From an uncultured Mucispirillum sp. (GTDB taxonomy: Bacteria > Chrysiogenota > Deferribacteres > Deferribacterales > Mucispirillaceae), in contig CAMEOC010000081.1 in the NCBI GenBank assembly GCA_945929285.1, positions 1 to 5,780 of the forward strand: a DNA stretch of 5,780 bases, read 5' to 3'. Position numbers and translations under genes: made by a program. Position 1 is the first letter of the stretch; each line of letters starts with the position of its first letter. The notes beneath the pieces were generated by a model. That model was not told where the DNA came from. It saw nothing but the letters and a program-made list of their open reading frames with translations, and ran no database searches. This document shows positions 1-5,592 of this stretch, in pieces.

Positions 1-1392
1 GAAGCCGTAAAATTTGTGCCTGTAAAAAGTAAATATAAAGTAATAATAGTAGATGAAGTGCATATGCTTACAGAGCAGGCTTTTAATGCACTTTTAAAAA
101 CATTAGAAGAACCACCTGAATATGTTATATTTATTTTTGCCACCACAGACCAGCATAAAATACCTGTTACCATTTTATCCCGCTGCCAAAGATATGAGTT
201 TAAAAAAATAAGCCATGATGAAATGAGTAAAAATTTAGAAAATATTTTAAATATAGAAAATATTACTTATGAAAAAGATGCCCTTAACTATATTATCCGC
301 AATTCTGATGGCTGTATGAGGGATGCTTTATCTATTTTAGACCAGGTAATAGCGTACAGCGGTGGAAATATTACATTAAAAGATACATCATATCTTTTAG
401 GAATATCAGATGCTTATATTTCAAATAATATTTTTAGTGCTGTATTAAAAGAAGAAGTTAAATCTTTGCCGGATATTATAGCTCAGATAGATGAAAAAGG
501 CATAGATTATAAATATATGACAGAATGTTTAATAGAGCATACTAGAAATATGCTTTTTATTGCTGTTGCAGGAAAAGCCCCTTCATTGCAAATGACAAAA
601 AGCGAAATGGAATATTATGAAAGCTTAAAAGAGTATGCAGAAAGGGGCAGGATATATGCTTTATTTCAGATATTTCAAAAACTTTTGCAGGATTTAAAAT
701 ACAGTGATTTTGCAAGATATGTTTTTGAATTTGCCATGTTTAAAGCCTGCAGTTTATCTGAGATTGTTAATATTTTAACTAATGATAATGCACCTATTAA
801 CTCTAATATAAAAAGTAATAAGATGGTAATACAGGAAAAAAGGGCAGAAGAAAAAACCATAAGCCAGAAAGAGCAAACTCCAGTAAAGGAAAAAAGTATT
901 GAAAAGCAGGAAAATATAAGCGAAGCAAATAATGATGGCATTTGGGTTAGAGTTTTAAATTATGTTTCCAGTAAAAACCCTATGATATATGGGCTTTTAC
1001 AGTCTGCAAATATAGTAAAGGATACAAAAGAGCATATTATTATACAATTTCCAAGTGACAGGCAGTTTCAATATAAAAATATAAAAAGCGGCCCAATGGG
1101 AGAAGCTTTTGAGCAAATGGTATATTTTATTAGCGAAACACACACTAAAATAGATGTGGAAATAGAAGCTGCTTTGCAGGAAAAAAAAACTGAAAATTTA
1201 GCAGAAAAAAAAACTCTAAATGAGAGTAACCATAACAGCACAGTAAATAGTTATGAAAAAACTGTTGTAAAGGCCAGCAATATAGAAAGTGTTGCCATGA
1301 AAGAGTTAAAAGAAAAATATAAGGAAAACGAATTTGTAAAAAGAGCCATGGTAGATTTAGGCTCAGAAATTGTAAAAATAGAAAAAGAATAA
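1..1392 (+). CDS. dnaX: DNA polymerase III subunit tau/gamma (clamp loader ATPase), 5'-truncated by window edge
   Basis: AAA+ subunit of the clamp loader that places the beta clamp on DNA; the long tau form also tethers polymerase and helicase. The frame is open from base 1, so the GTG at 16 is internal (V6 of 463 visible residues), not a start. By alignment from memory with E. coli DnaX, about 108 N-terminal residues are missing, including Walker A and the zinc-binding cysteines. Visible: Walker B DEVHML (residues 18-23), the NALLKTLEEPP block, sensor 1 ATTD (47-50), arginine-finger SRC (60-62), sensor 2 GCMRDAL (104-110), helical collar domain to about 255, a Lys/Glu-rich linker (about 275-310), a tau C-terminal domain beginning WVRVLNY (315), and the usual last tail ending near LGSEIVKIEKE. 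Between the latter two lie two A9 runs (1181-1189, 1205-1213). The stop precedes ybaB by 21 bases with a strong RBS between, so the genes are surely co-transcribed. Confidence 0.97.
   Translation, partial: EAVKFVPVKSKYKVIIVDEVHMLTEQAFNALLKTLEEPPEYVIFIFATTDQHKIPVTILSRCQRYEFKKISHDEMSKNLENILNIENITYEKDALNYIIRNSDGCMRDALSILDQVIAYSGGNITLKDTSYLLGISDAYISNNIFSAVLKEEVKSLPDIIAQIDEKGIDYKYMTECLIEHTRNMLFIAVAGKAPSLQMTKSEMEYYESLKEYAERGRIYALFQIFQKLLQDLKYSDFARYVFEFAMFKACSLSEIVNILTNDNAPINSNIKSNKMVIQEKRAEEKTISQKEQTPVKEKSIEKQENISEANNDGIWVRVLNYVSSKNPMIYGLLQSANIVKDTKEHIIIQFPSDRQFQYKNIKSGPMGEAFEQMVYFISETHTKIDVEIEAALQEKKTENLAEKKTLNESNHNSTVNSYEKTVVKASNIESVAMKELKEKYKENEFVKRAMVDLGSEIVKIEKE
1181..1213 (+). other. Paired A9 slippage-prone tracts in the dnaX tail
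   Basis: Nine consecutive A residues occur at 1181-1189 and again at 1205-1213. I found no other A run longer than seven in the window. In both, the zero frame reads G-AA AAA AAA A-CT, so an A AAA AAA heptamer is phased for -1 slippage. Seen directly: after the first tract the -1 frame stops at TGA 1191-1193 and the +1 frame at TAG 1199-1201; after the second, the -1 frame stops at TGA 1221-1223 and the +1 frame at TAA 1217-1219. Any single-base slip therefore ends the protein about 55-65 residues early. Known: Thermus thermophilus dnaX makes gamma by transcriptional slippage at an A9 run, and E. coli dnaX uses ribosomal -1 frameshifting. That this happens here is inference; A runs and chance stops are common in AT-rich genes. 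Confidence 0.5.
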
Positions 1393-1413
1393 AAAAATAT
1401 ATGAGGTGATTTT

Positions 1414-1722
1414 ATGAATATGCAGCAGATTATGCGTCAGGCACAAAAAATGCAGAAAAAGATGGAGGAAGCTCAAGAAGAAGCAGCAAACCAGATTGTA
1501 GAAGCTAGTGCAGGGGGTGGCATGGTAGCTGTGAAAGTAAACGGCAGGCAGGAACTTTTAGAAATCACAATAGAAAAAGATGTGGTAAACCCAGATGATG
1601 TGGAAATGCTGCAGGATTTAATTGTGGCAGCTGTTAATGAAGGCATGAAAAAAGCACAGCAGGTTATGCAGGATAAACTTCAAGGCATTACAGGTGGCTT
1701 AAATATCCCAGGAATGTTTTAA
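1414..1722 (+). CDS. ybaB: YbaB/EbfC family nucleoid-associated DNA-binding protein
   Basis: Small dimeric DNA-binding protein of the nucleoid, 102 residues, close to the usual size of about 105-110. The N-terminal helix is rich in Met, Gln, Lys and Glu (residues 1-30, e.g. MRQAQKMQKKMEEAQEE) and would form the tweezer-like coiled arms of the dimer. It is followed by the family hallmark AGGGMVAVKVNGRQELLEI (33-51), the short acidic stretch NPDDVEMLQDL and a C-terminal helix with the Gly/Pro-ended tail ITGGLNIPGMF. The start is set by a strong GAGGTGA ribosome binding site at 1403-1409, four bases upstream of ATG 1414; a second ATG two codons later is less well placed. It sits between dnaX and recR, its near-universal neighbours, with 21- and 19-base gaps. 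The family is linked to recombination and repair mainly by this context; the exact role is not settled. Confidence 0.96.
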   Translation: MNMQQIMRQAQKMQKKMEEAQEEAANQIVEASAGGGMVAVKVNGRQELLEITIEKDVVNPDDVEMLQDLIVAAVNEGMKKAQQVMQDKLQGITGGLNIPGMF

Positions 1723-1741
1723 TTAAGGTTTAAGATTTATA

Positions 1742-2344
1742 ATGCAAAATATTAAAGTTTTTGATGACTGTGTTCATGAGCTTTCAAGGCTTCCAGGGGT
1801 GGGCAGAAAAACGGCTGTCCGCCTGGCTTTGCATATATTAAAAATCAAGCAGGACCAAGCCTATAAACTTTCAGAAGCTATAAAAAAACTAAAGGATAAT
1901 ATTAAGTTTTGTAAGGAGTGCGGTGCTATTTCTGAAAATGAAGTATGCCCTGTATGCAGTGATGAAAACAGAAAAAAAGATGTAATATGTATTGTGGAAG
2001 AAGCAAAGGATGTATTTTTTATTGAAAATACAGGCAGATATTTTGGGCTTTATCATGTATTAGGTGGCAAAATATCGCCCCTTGACGGCATAGGCCCTGG
2101 GGATTTAAGCTTTGATAAACTTACAAAAAGGGTGCATAACTTAAATGTAAAAGAAGTTATTATTGCCACAAACCCAGATGCAGACGGGGAAACAACAGCA
2201 AGTTACATTGGAAAAATACTTCAAAATGTACCTGATTTAAAAATAACAAAACTTGCAAGTGGTATTCCTATTGGCTCGCACTTAGAATATGCAGATGAGA
2301 TTACAGTTTTAAGAGCTTTAGAAAACAGGGTTGGCTTAATATAG
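1742..2344 (+). CDS. recR: Recombination mediator protein RecR
   Basis: RecR acts with RecO (and RecF) to load RecA onto SSB-coated single-stranded gaps. The protein is 200 residues, the typical length. In order: helix-hairpin-helix LPGVGRKTA (17-25), four-cysteine zinc finger with C57, C60, C69 and C72, Toprim domain starting VICIVEEAKD (81-90) with the conserved GRYFGLYHVLGG (98-109) and SPLDGIGP (112-119) stretches, the acidic NPDADGETT (144-152), and the C-terminal conserved block LASGIPIGSHLEYAD (171-185). All are intact, so I expect a functional protein. No earlier in-frame start is possible because an in-frame TAA lies at 1724-1726; the only RBS-like sequence is a weakly placed TAAGG (1724-1728), 13 bases before the ATG, so translation may depend on coupling with ybaB. 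It is the last gene of the dnaX block. No convincing GC-rich intrinsic terminator follows its stop. Confidence 0.97.
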   Translation: MQNIKVFDDCVHELSRLPGVGRKTAVRLALHILKIKQDQAYKLSEAIKKLKDNIKFCKECGAISENEVCPVCSDENRKKDVICIVEEAKDVFFIENTGRYFGLYHVLGGKISPLDGIGPGDLSFDKLTKRVHNLNVKEVIIATNPDADGETTASYIGKILQNVPDLKITKLASGIPIGSHLEYADEITVLRALENRVGLI

Positions 2345-2415
2345 CAGCCTTTCTTTATTTTGCTTTAATGGTATTTTAAAAAATTTATCAGCTAATTTTG
2401 TGATAAGATTTAATG
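2345..2415. other. AT-rich spacer after recR, no gene
   Basis: This spacer separates recR from the repeat array. It contains one short inverted repeat, TTATCA at 2385-2390 with TGATAA at 2401-2406 (10-base loop), too AT-rich and without a proper T tract to call a terminator. I could not find a convincing -35/-10 pair. Its last bases read TTAATG (2410-2415); TTAAT also ends each of the three repeat units that follow, which might mark the original junction of the array but is a weak, AT-rich match. Confidence 0.6.
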
Positions 2416-2522
2416 AAAACCACAGGAAGTGGTTTTAAGTAAGTGTAAGCGACAGACAAACTTGCTTTGTCGGAGCGATTATTTAAAAAATTCATGTGCT
2501 GAATTTTTTAATAGGAGTTAAT
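2416..2522 (+). repeat. Repeat unit 1 (three stem-loops)
   Basis: Stem-loop A pairs AAAACCAC (2416-2423) with GTGGTTTT (2429-2436), five-base loop AGGAA. Stem-loop B pairs GACAAA (2455-2460) with TTTGTC (2466-2471), five-base loop CTTGC. Stem-loop C pairs TTAAAAAATTCA (2483-2494) with TGAATTTTTTAA (2500-2511), five-base loop TGTGC. An AGGAG motif (2513-2517) follows stem C, but no start codon stands where rng has one in unit 3. Confidence 0.9.
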
Positions 2523-2629
2523 AAAACCACAGGAAGTGGTTTTAAGTAAGTGTAAGCGACAGACAAACTTGCTTTGTCGGAGCGATTATTTAAAAAATTC
2601 ATGGGCTGAATTTTTTAATAGGAGTTAAT
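2523..2629 (+). repeat. Repeat unit 2 (three stem-loops)
   Basis: The same three stem-loops as unit 1, with all stems identical; the only change is in the loop of stem C (TGGGC instead of TGTGC). AGGAG at 2620-2624 is again an orphan ribosome-binding motif, followed by TTAAT and then the next unit instead of a start codon. Confidence 0.9.
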
Positions 2630-2630
2630 A

Positions 2631-2736
2631 AAAACCACAGGAAGTGGTTTTAAGTAAGCGTAAGCGACAGACAAACTTGCTTTGTCGGAGCGATTATTTA
2701 AAAAATTCATGGACGAATTTTTTAATAGGAGTTAAT
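2631..2736 (+). repeat. Repeat unit 3, carrying the rng ribosome binding site
   Basis: Stem A pairs 2631-2638 with 2644-2651. Stem B, GACAAA/TTTGTC, is unchanged. Stem C is 11 base pairs (2698-2708 with 2715-2725) around a six-base loop ATGGAC, one pair shorter than in units 1 and 2. The unit runs straight into the rng start codon. The loop change also creates an 8-codon open frame (ATG 2709 to TAA 2733-2735) that is absent from the other two units, where a TGA follows after one codon. Confidence 0.9.
2727..2731 (+). promoter_or_regulatory. Ribosome binding site that fixes the rng start
   Basis: AGGAG lies five bases upstream of ATG 2737 and one base (T2726) after the right arm of stem C of repeat unit 3. 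This is the best Shine-Dalgarno in the region and sets the rng start at 2737. An in-frame GTG at 2644 lies inside the right arm of repeat stem A, would add 31 residues unlike any RNase E/G N-terminus, and is rejected. Confidence 0.88.
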
Positions 2737-4278
2737 ATGTCTAAAGAAATACTCATAAATTCTGGTATAAGGGAAGTGCGGGCGGCTGTAATCTCTGGGG
2801 GAAATGTATCAGAATTATTTATAGAGCGGTTAAATAAAAAAAGTGTAGCAGGCAATATATATAAAGGCAAGGTGGTAAAAGTTTTACCTGGTATGCAGTC
2901 TGCCTTTGTGGAAATAGGTTTGCAAAAAGCTGCATTTTTACATGTGGCAGATATTTATACTGGCACAAATGATGAAATAAATTATGACGAAGAAATACAA
3001 GATGACGAAAACATACATAAAACTTCTGAAAACGGGGAAAATGTAACCCACTATTACACACCTATTCAAGATATTTTATCAGAGGGCCAGGAAATAATAG
3101 TGCAGGTGGCAAAAGATGCTATTGCTACAAAAGGGGCAAGGCTTACAACACACTTAACTATACCTGGAAGATATTTGGTGCTTATGCCAGGTTATGAACA
3201 TATTGGCATATCAAGAAAAATAGAAAATGAAGAAGAAAGGGAAAGGTTAAAAGATATACTTATTTCCATAAAGCCAGAAGGTATGGGCTTAATTGCTAGA
3301 ACAGTAAGCGACGGCTTAAGCCAGGAAGAACTGGTATCTGATTTAGAGTATATAAAAGGTGTTTGGGCAGGGGTGGAATCTATTATAGAAAAATCAACAT
3401 CACCTTCACTTTTATATGAAGACCATAACTTAATATATAAAATATTAAGGGATGTGGTTACTTCTGATACTAGCCGTATATTAATAGATAATAAGGAAGA
3501 CTGTGAAAAAATGCAGCAGTTTTTTAATAACCACTTATCAAACCTAGATTTAAAAATAGAATATTACGATGGTGAAGAACCACTTTTTGACCTTTACAAT
3601 GGGGAAATAGAAGTAAACAGGTTGCTTGATAAAAAAGTTTGGCTTCGTTCTGGTGGCTCAATTATCATAGACCAGGCAGAAGCATTAACTGTAATAGATG
3701 TTAACACTGGGAAATATGTAGGCAGGCAAAATTTTGATGATACTATACTTAAAACAAACTTAGAAGCCTGTAAGGAAATAGCCCACCAGCTGAAAATGCG
3801 AAATATTGGCGGTATTATTATTGTAGATTTTATTGATATGGAACGCCTTGAAGACAGGGAAAAAATGCTTTATACCCTAGAGCAGTATTTAAAAGAAGAC
3901 AGGGCTAAAACTTCTGTTGTAAATATTTCTCCCTTAGGGCTTGTGGAAATAACAAGAAAAAGAGTGAGAGATAGTGTAATAAGAATGATGAGCGAGCCAT
4001 GCCCCTACTGTGAAGGCAGGGGGGTTATAAAATCTAAAATAACAGTGTGTTATGAAATAATGCGGGAGCTTAGTCGCCTTGCCTCTCAAAATAAAGGCTC
4101 TGCCATATTAATAGAAGCAAAAGAAGAAGTGGCAGATTTAATATTAGAGCATGAAAATGAAACCATTGAAGAACTGGAAAAAAGATATTTATGCGATATT
4201 GAAATACAGCAAAATAACAGCTCCACTTATGATAGGTATAAATTAAAAATAACAGGAAAAGCCCATGGCAGTTTATAA
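2737..4278 (+). CDS. rng: Ribonuclease E/G family endoribonuclease (RNase G type)
   Basis: Single-strand, 5'-monophosphate-preferring endoribonuclease for rRNA maturation and mRNA decay. With the start at 2737 it has 513 residues, near E. coli RNase G (489) and lacking the long C-terminal degradosome scaffold of RNase E. Seen: N-terminal strand ILINSGIREVRAAV; S1 domain from about 38 (NIYKGKVVKVLPGMQSAFV) with a long acidic insert (about 75-107); GARLTTHLTIPGRYLVLMP (133-151) and IGISRKIE (156-163), the 5'-sensor region with R160; the DNase I-like catalytic core with the two metal-binding aspartates D321 (in VIDVNTG) and D364 (in IIIVDFIDME); and the zinc-link CPYC (C422, C425). All catalytic features are intact. 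Its leader is the three-unit hairpin array. It overlaps rlmE by 14 bases, so the two are translated from one message. Regulation through the leader is an inference. Confidence 0.96.
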   Translation: MSKEILINSGIREVRAAVISGGNVSELFIERLNKKSVAGNIYKGKVVKVLPGMQSAFVEIGLQKAAFLHVADIYTGTNDEINYDEEIQDDENIHKTSENGENVTHYYTPIQDILSEGQEIIVQVAKDAIATKGARLTTHLTIPGRYLVLMPGYEHIGISRKIENEEERERLKDILISIKPEGMGLIARTVSDGLSQEELVSDLEYIKGVWAGVESIIEKSTSPSLLYEDHNLIYKILRDVVTSDTSRILIDNKEDCEKMQQFFNNHLSNLDLKIEYYDGEEPLFDLYNGEIEVNRLLDKKVWLRSGGSIIIDQAEALTVIDVNTGKYVGRQNFDDTILKTNLEACKEIAHQLKMRNIGGIIIVDFIDMERLEDREKMLYTLEQYLKEDRAKTSVVNISPLGLVEITRKRVRDSVIRMMSEPCPYCEGRGVIKSKITVCYEIMRELSRLASQNKGSAILIEAKEEVADLILEHENETIEELEKRYLCDIEIQQNNSSTYDRYKLKITGKAHGSL

Positions 4279-4858
4279 TAGAAAAGACAGCTACTATAAA
4301 AAAGCAAAGCAGGAAGGGTATAAATCTCGTGCTGCATATAAGCTAAAGGAATTAAACACAAAATATAAAATAATGAAAAAAGGCAGTAAAGTTTTAGACT
4401 GCGGGGCAGCTCCCGGTGGCTGGAGCCAGGTGGCTTTAGAAATAGTGGGGGAGCAGGGCTTAGTAGTAGGTGTTGATTTAAACGAAATAAAAGGCATTAA
4501 TAATAAAAATTTTAAAAGCATAGCAGGGGATTTTACAACTAATGAAATCATTAACCAGGTATTAGAAATATGCGATAAATATGACTGCATTATTTCAGAT
4601 ATAGCACCGCACACCATAGGTATAAGAGATGCAGACCATACAAACTCATTGGAACTGGTGGAAAAAGTGTATGCTTTTACTATGAAAACATTAAAAAAAG
4701 ACGGCTCATTTTTATTTAAACTTTTTGAAGGGGAGGGCCGAAAAGGGTTAGTAGAAAGGCTTAAAAAAGATTTTAAAGAAGTGCGTATAATAAAGCCTGA
4801 TGCCACACGGCAGGGCTCTATGGAAATATATATTGCAGCATTGTATAAGTTATTATAA
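4265..4858 (+). CDS. rlmE: 23S rRNA (uridine-2'-O-)methyltransferase RlmE (FtsJ/RrmJ)
   Basis: S-adenosylmethionine-dependent Rossmann-fold enzyme that in E. coli 2'-O-methylates U2552 in the A loop of 23S rRNA on the 50S subunit. At 197 residues it is slightly shorter than the E. coli protein (209), mostly at the N-terminus. Seen: KSRAAYKLKEL (20-30), SAM motif I VLDCGAAPGGWSQ (43-55), VVGVDL (67-72), GDF (88-90), SDIAP (111-115), FKLFEGEG (151-158) and the final SMEIYIAA. The catalytic K-D-K-E tetrad is complete: K26, D112, K152, E187, matching E. coli K38, D124, K164, E199. The ATG at 4265 lies inside the end of rng, in another frame, with AGGA (4254-4257) seven bases before it. The short overlap implies translational coupling with rng, which joins two rRNA-maturation enzymes in one transcription unit. 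Confidence 0.95.
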   Translation: MAVYNRKDSYYKKAKQEGYKSRAAYKLKELNTKYKIMKKGSKVLDCGAAPGGWSQVALEIVGEQGLVVGVDLNEIKGINNKNFKSIAGDFTTNEIINQVLEICDKYDCIISDIAPHTIGIRDADHTNSLELVEKVYAFTMKTLKKDGSFLFKLFEGEGRKGLVERLKKDFKEVRIIKPDATRQGSMEIYIAALYKLL

Positions 4859-4875
4859 GCATTGGAGAGTATAGC

Positions 4876-5586
4876 ATGCTTGATAAAAGTGAATTAGAAG
4901 ATTTACTTGTTAAATTAAGGCTTGGCACAATTAGCGTGGAAAGTGCTATTTGTGAAATAGAGCAGAATTTTTATTCTGTAGATGAAAACGAAAATATTTC
5001 TATATGGCAAAAACTTGCCTGCCCTTTTGATGATGTGCTGGAAGGTAATAATTTAAGTGCAGAGCATGTGGATAGTTATATTGCAAAAATGGTGAAAAAT
5101 AATGCAAGCTTTATAGTTACTGGCTTAGCAGATGATATTATTTCTGAAATATGTGCAAAATATAATAGATGCCAGGCTTTATATGAAGCTGGTATTATAA
5201 AATGTATATTAAAAGAAAATAAAGTAGATAATAGCAAAAAGGTTGTAATAGTTTCATCTCTTACTAAAGATGAAAAAATAATAGCCCAGACAGAAGCCAT
5301 ATTAAATATTATGGGCATACCTGTGGAATTTTATAATGTTTCACCATATAAAACAGTTTCTATGCAGGTTTTAAAAACATATTTGCAAAAAGCAAATGCT
5401 GTAATAGTAGCTTATGATAAAGATATAAGGCTTCCTTCCATTGTTTCAAATATTACGGCAAAACCTGTGGTTATTTTAAGTAAAAAGAAAAACGATTCAA
5501 GATATATGCTTTCAAATGGTGCAGTTTTAGCAAAGGCTGGCAGCAGTATTTCAGCAGCTATGGCAGCAGTGAGGCTTGTAAGGTAA
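4876..5586 (+). CDS. LarB/PurE-fold protein, strongly diverged and possibly non-catalytic
   Basis: 236 residues, resembling LarB, the PurE-like carboxylase of nickel-pincer cofactor synthesis that acts on nicotinic acid adenine dinucleotide. The order of elements fits: N-terminal helix with LRLGTISVESA (14-24), a linker CPFDDVLEGNNLSAEHVDSYIAKM (49-72) where LarB has its RxGxPE...GK...Q stretch, a Rossmann-like start KKVVIVSSLTKDEKIIAQTEAI (121-142), MGIPVEFYNVSP (146-157), and VIVAYDKDIRLPSIVSNI (176-193) where LarB has its VAGMEGALPSVVGGL-type motif. PVVILSKK replaces the PxIAVPTS-GYG segment and the C-terminus is shortened. No cysteine occurs after residue 110, so a C-terminal catalytic cysteine as described for LarB is missing. 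The RBS is GGAGA (4864-4868), seven bases before ATG. The gene lies 17 bases after rlmE and 6 before the next gene. LarB descent is likely; its present function is unknown. Confidence 0.6.
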   Translation: MLDKSELEDLLVKLRLGTISVESAICEIEQNFYSVDENENISIWQKLACPFDDVLEGNNLSAEHVDSYIAKMVKNNASFIVTGLADDIISEICAKYNRCQALYEAGIIKCILKENKVDNSKKVVIVSSLTKDEKIIAQTEAILNIMGIPVEFYNVSPYKTVSMQVLKTYLQKANAVIVAYDKDIRLPSIVSNITAKPVVILSKKKNDSRYMLSNGAVLAKAGSSISAAMAAVRLVR

Positions 5587-5592
5587 GAGAAA

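Larger units (their letters stand above)
2416..2736 (+). repeat. Array of three tandem 107-base hairpin-rich repeats in the rng leader
   Basis: Three head-to-tail copies (2416-2522, 2523-2629, 2631-2736, with one extra A at 2630) fill the region directly upstream of rng. Copies 1 and 2 differ at one base only (T2497 versus G2604). Copy 3 differs by one C for T at 2659 and a small change at the tip of its last hairpin. Each unit holds three perfect inverted repeats separated by short linkers and ends with TAGGAGTTAAT. The unit length is not a multiple of three and stops occur in all frames, so this is not protein-coding. It could be a structured mRNA leader, a dispersed intergenic element that multiplied here, or both; searching the rest of the genome would tell. 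No transposase or terminal features of an insertion sequence are visible. Confidence 0.95.

Noticed and set aside
16..18. GTG as the start of dnaX
   Set aside because: The frame is open upstream to base 1 and the residues there (EAVKF) match the conserved region just before Walker B, so the gene starts outside the window.
675..941. Minus-strand hydrophobic 88-codon frame within dnaX
   Set aside because: It lies opposite the Lys/Glu-rich linker; its Phe/Leu/Ser-rich make-up is simply the complement of AAA/GAA codons.
2345..2430. Sigma-70 type promoter for rng in the spacer
   Set aside because: TTGCTT at 2360 and TTGTGA at 2398 lack a matching -10 box at a fitting distance; in such AT-rich sequence these are not enough to call.
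2413..2442. Nine-codon leader frame (ATG 2413 to TAA 2440-2442) spanning the start of repeat unit 1
   Set aside because: No good RBS, and the ATG is absent from units 2 and 3; most likely chance.
2483..2511. Stem C of the repeats as an intrinsic terminator for recR
   Set aside because: The stem is almost entirely A/T with no GC core, and copy 3 sits between the likely leader and the rng start, where a terminator would shut the gene off. Weak termination or attenuation cannot be excluded.
2644..2736. GTG-initiated 31-codon extension of rng
   Set aside because: It lies wholly in repeat unit 3, starts in a hairpin arm, lacks an RBS, and the residues do not resemble an RNase E/G N-terminus. The ATG at 2737 has AGGAG five bases upstream.
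2416..2736. CRISPR array
   Set aside because: The units are contiguous and almost identical over 107 bases, with no unique spacers between shorter repeats and no cas genes.
4294..4806. 170-codon minus-strand frame opposite rlmE
   Set aside because: Antisense shadow of a clear conserved gene, with no recognisable motif and no sensible promoter or RBS context.
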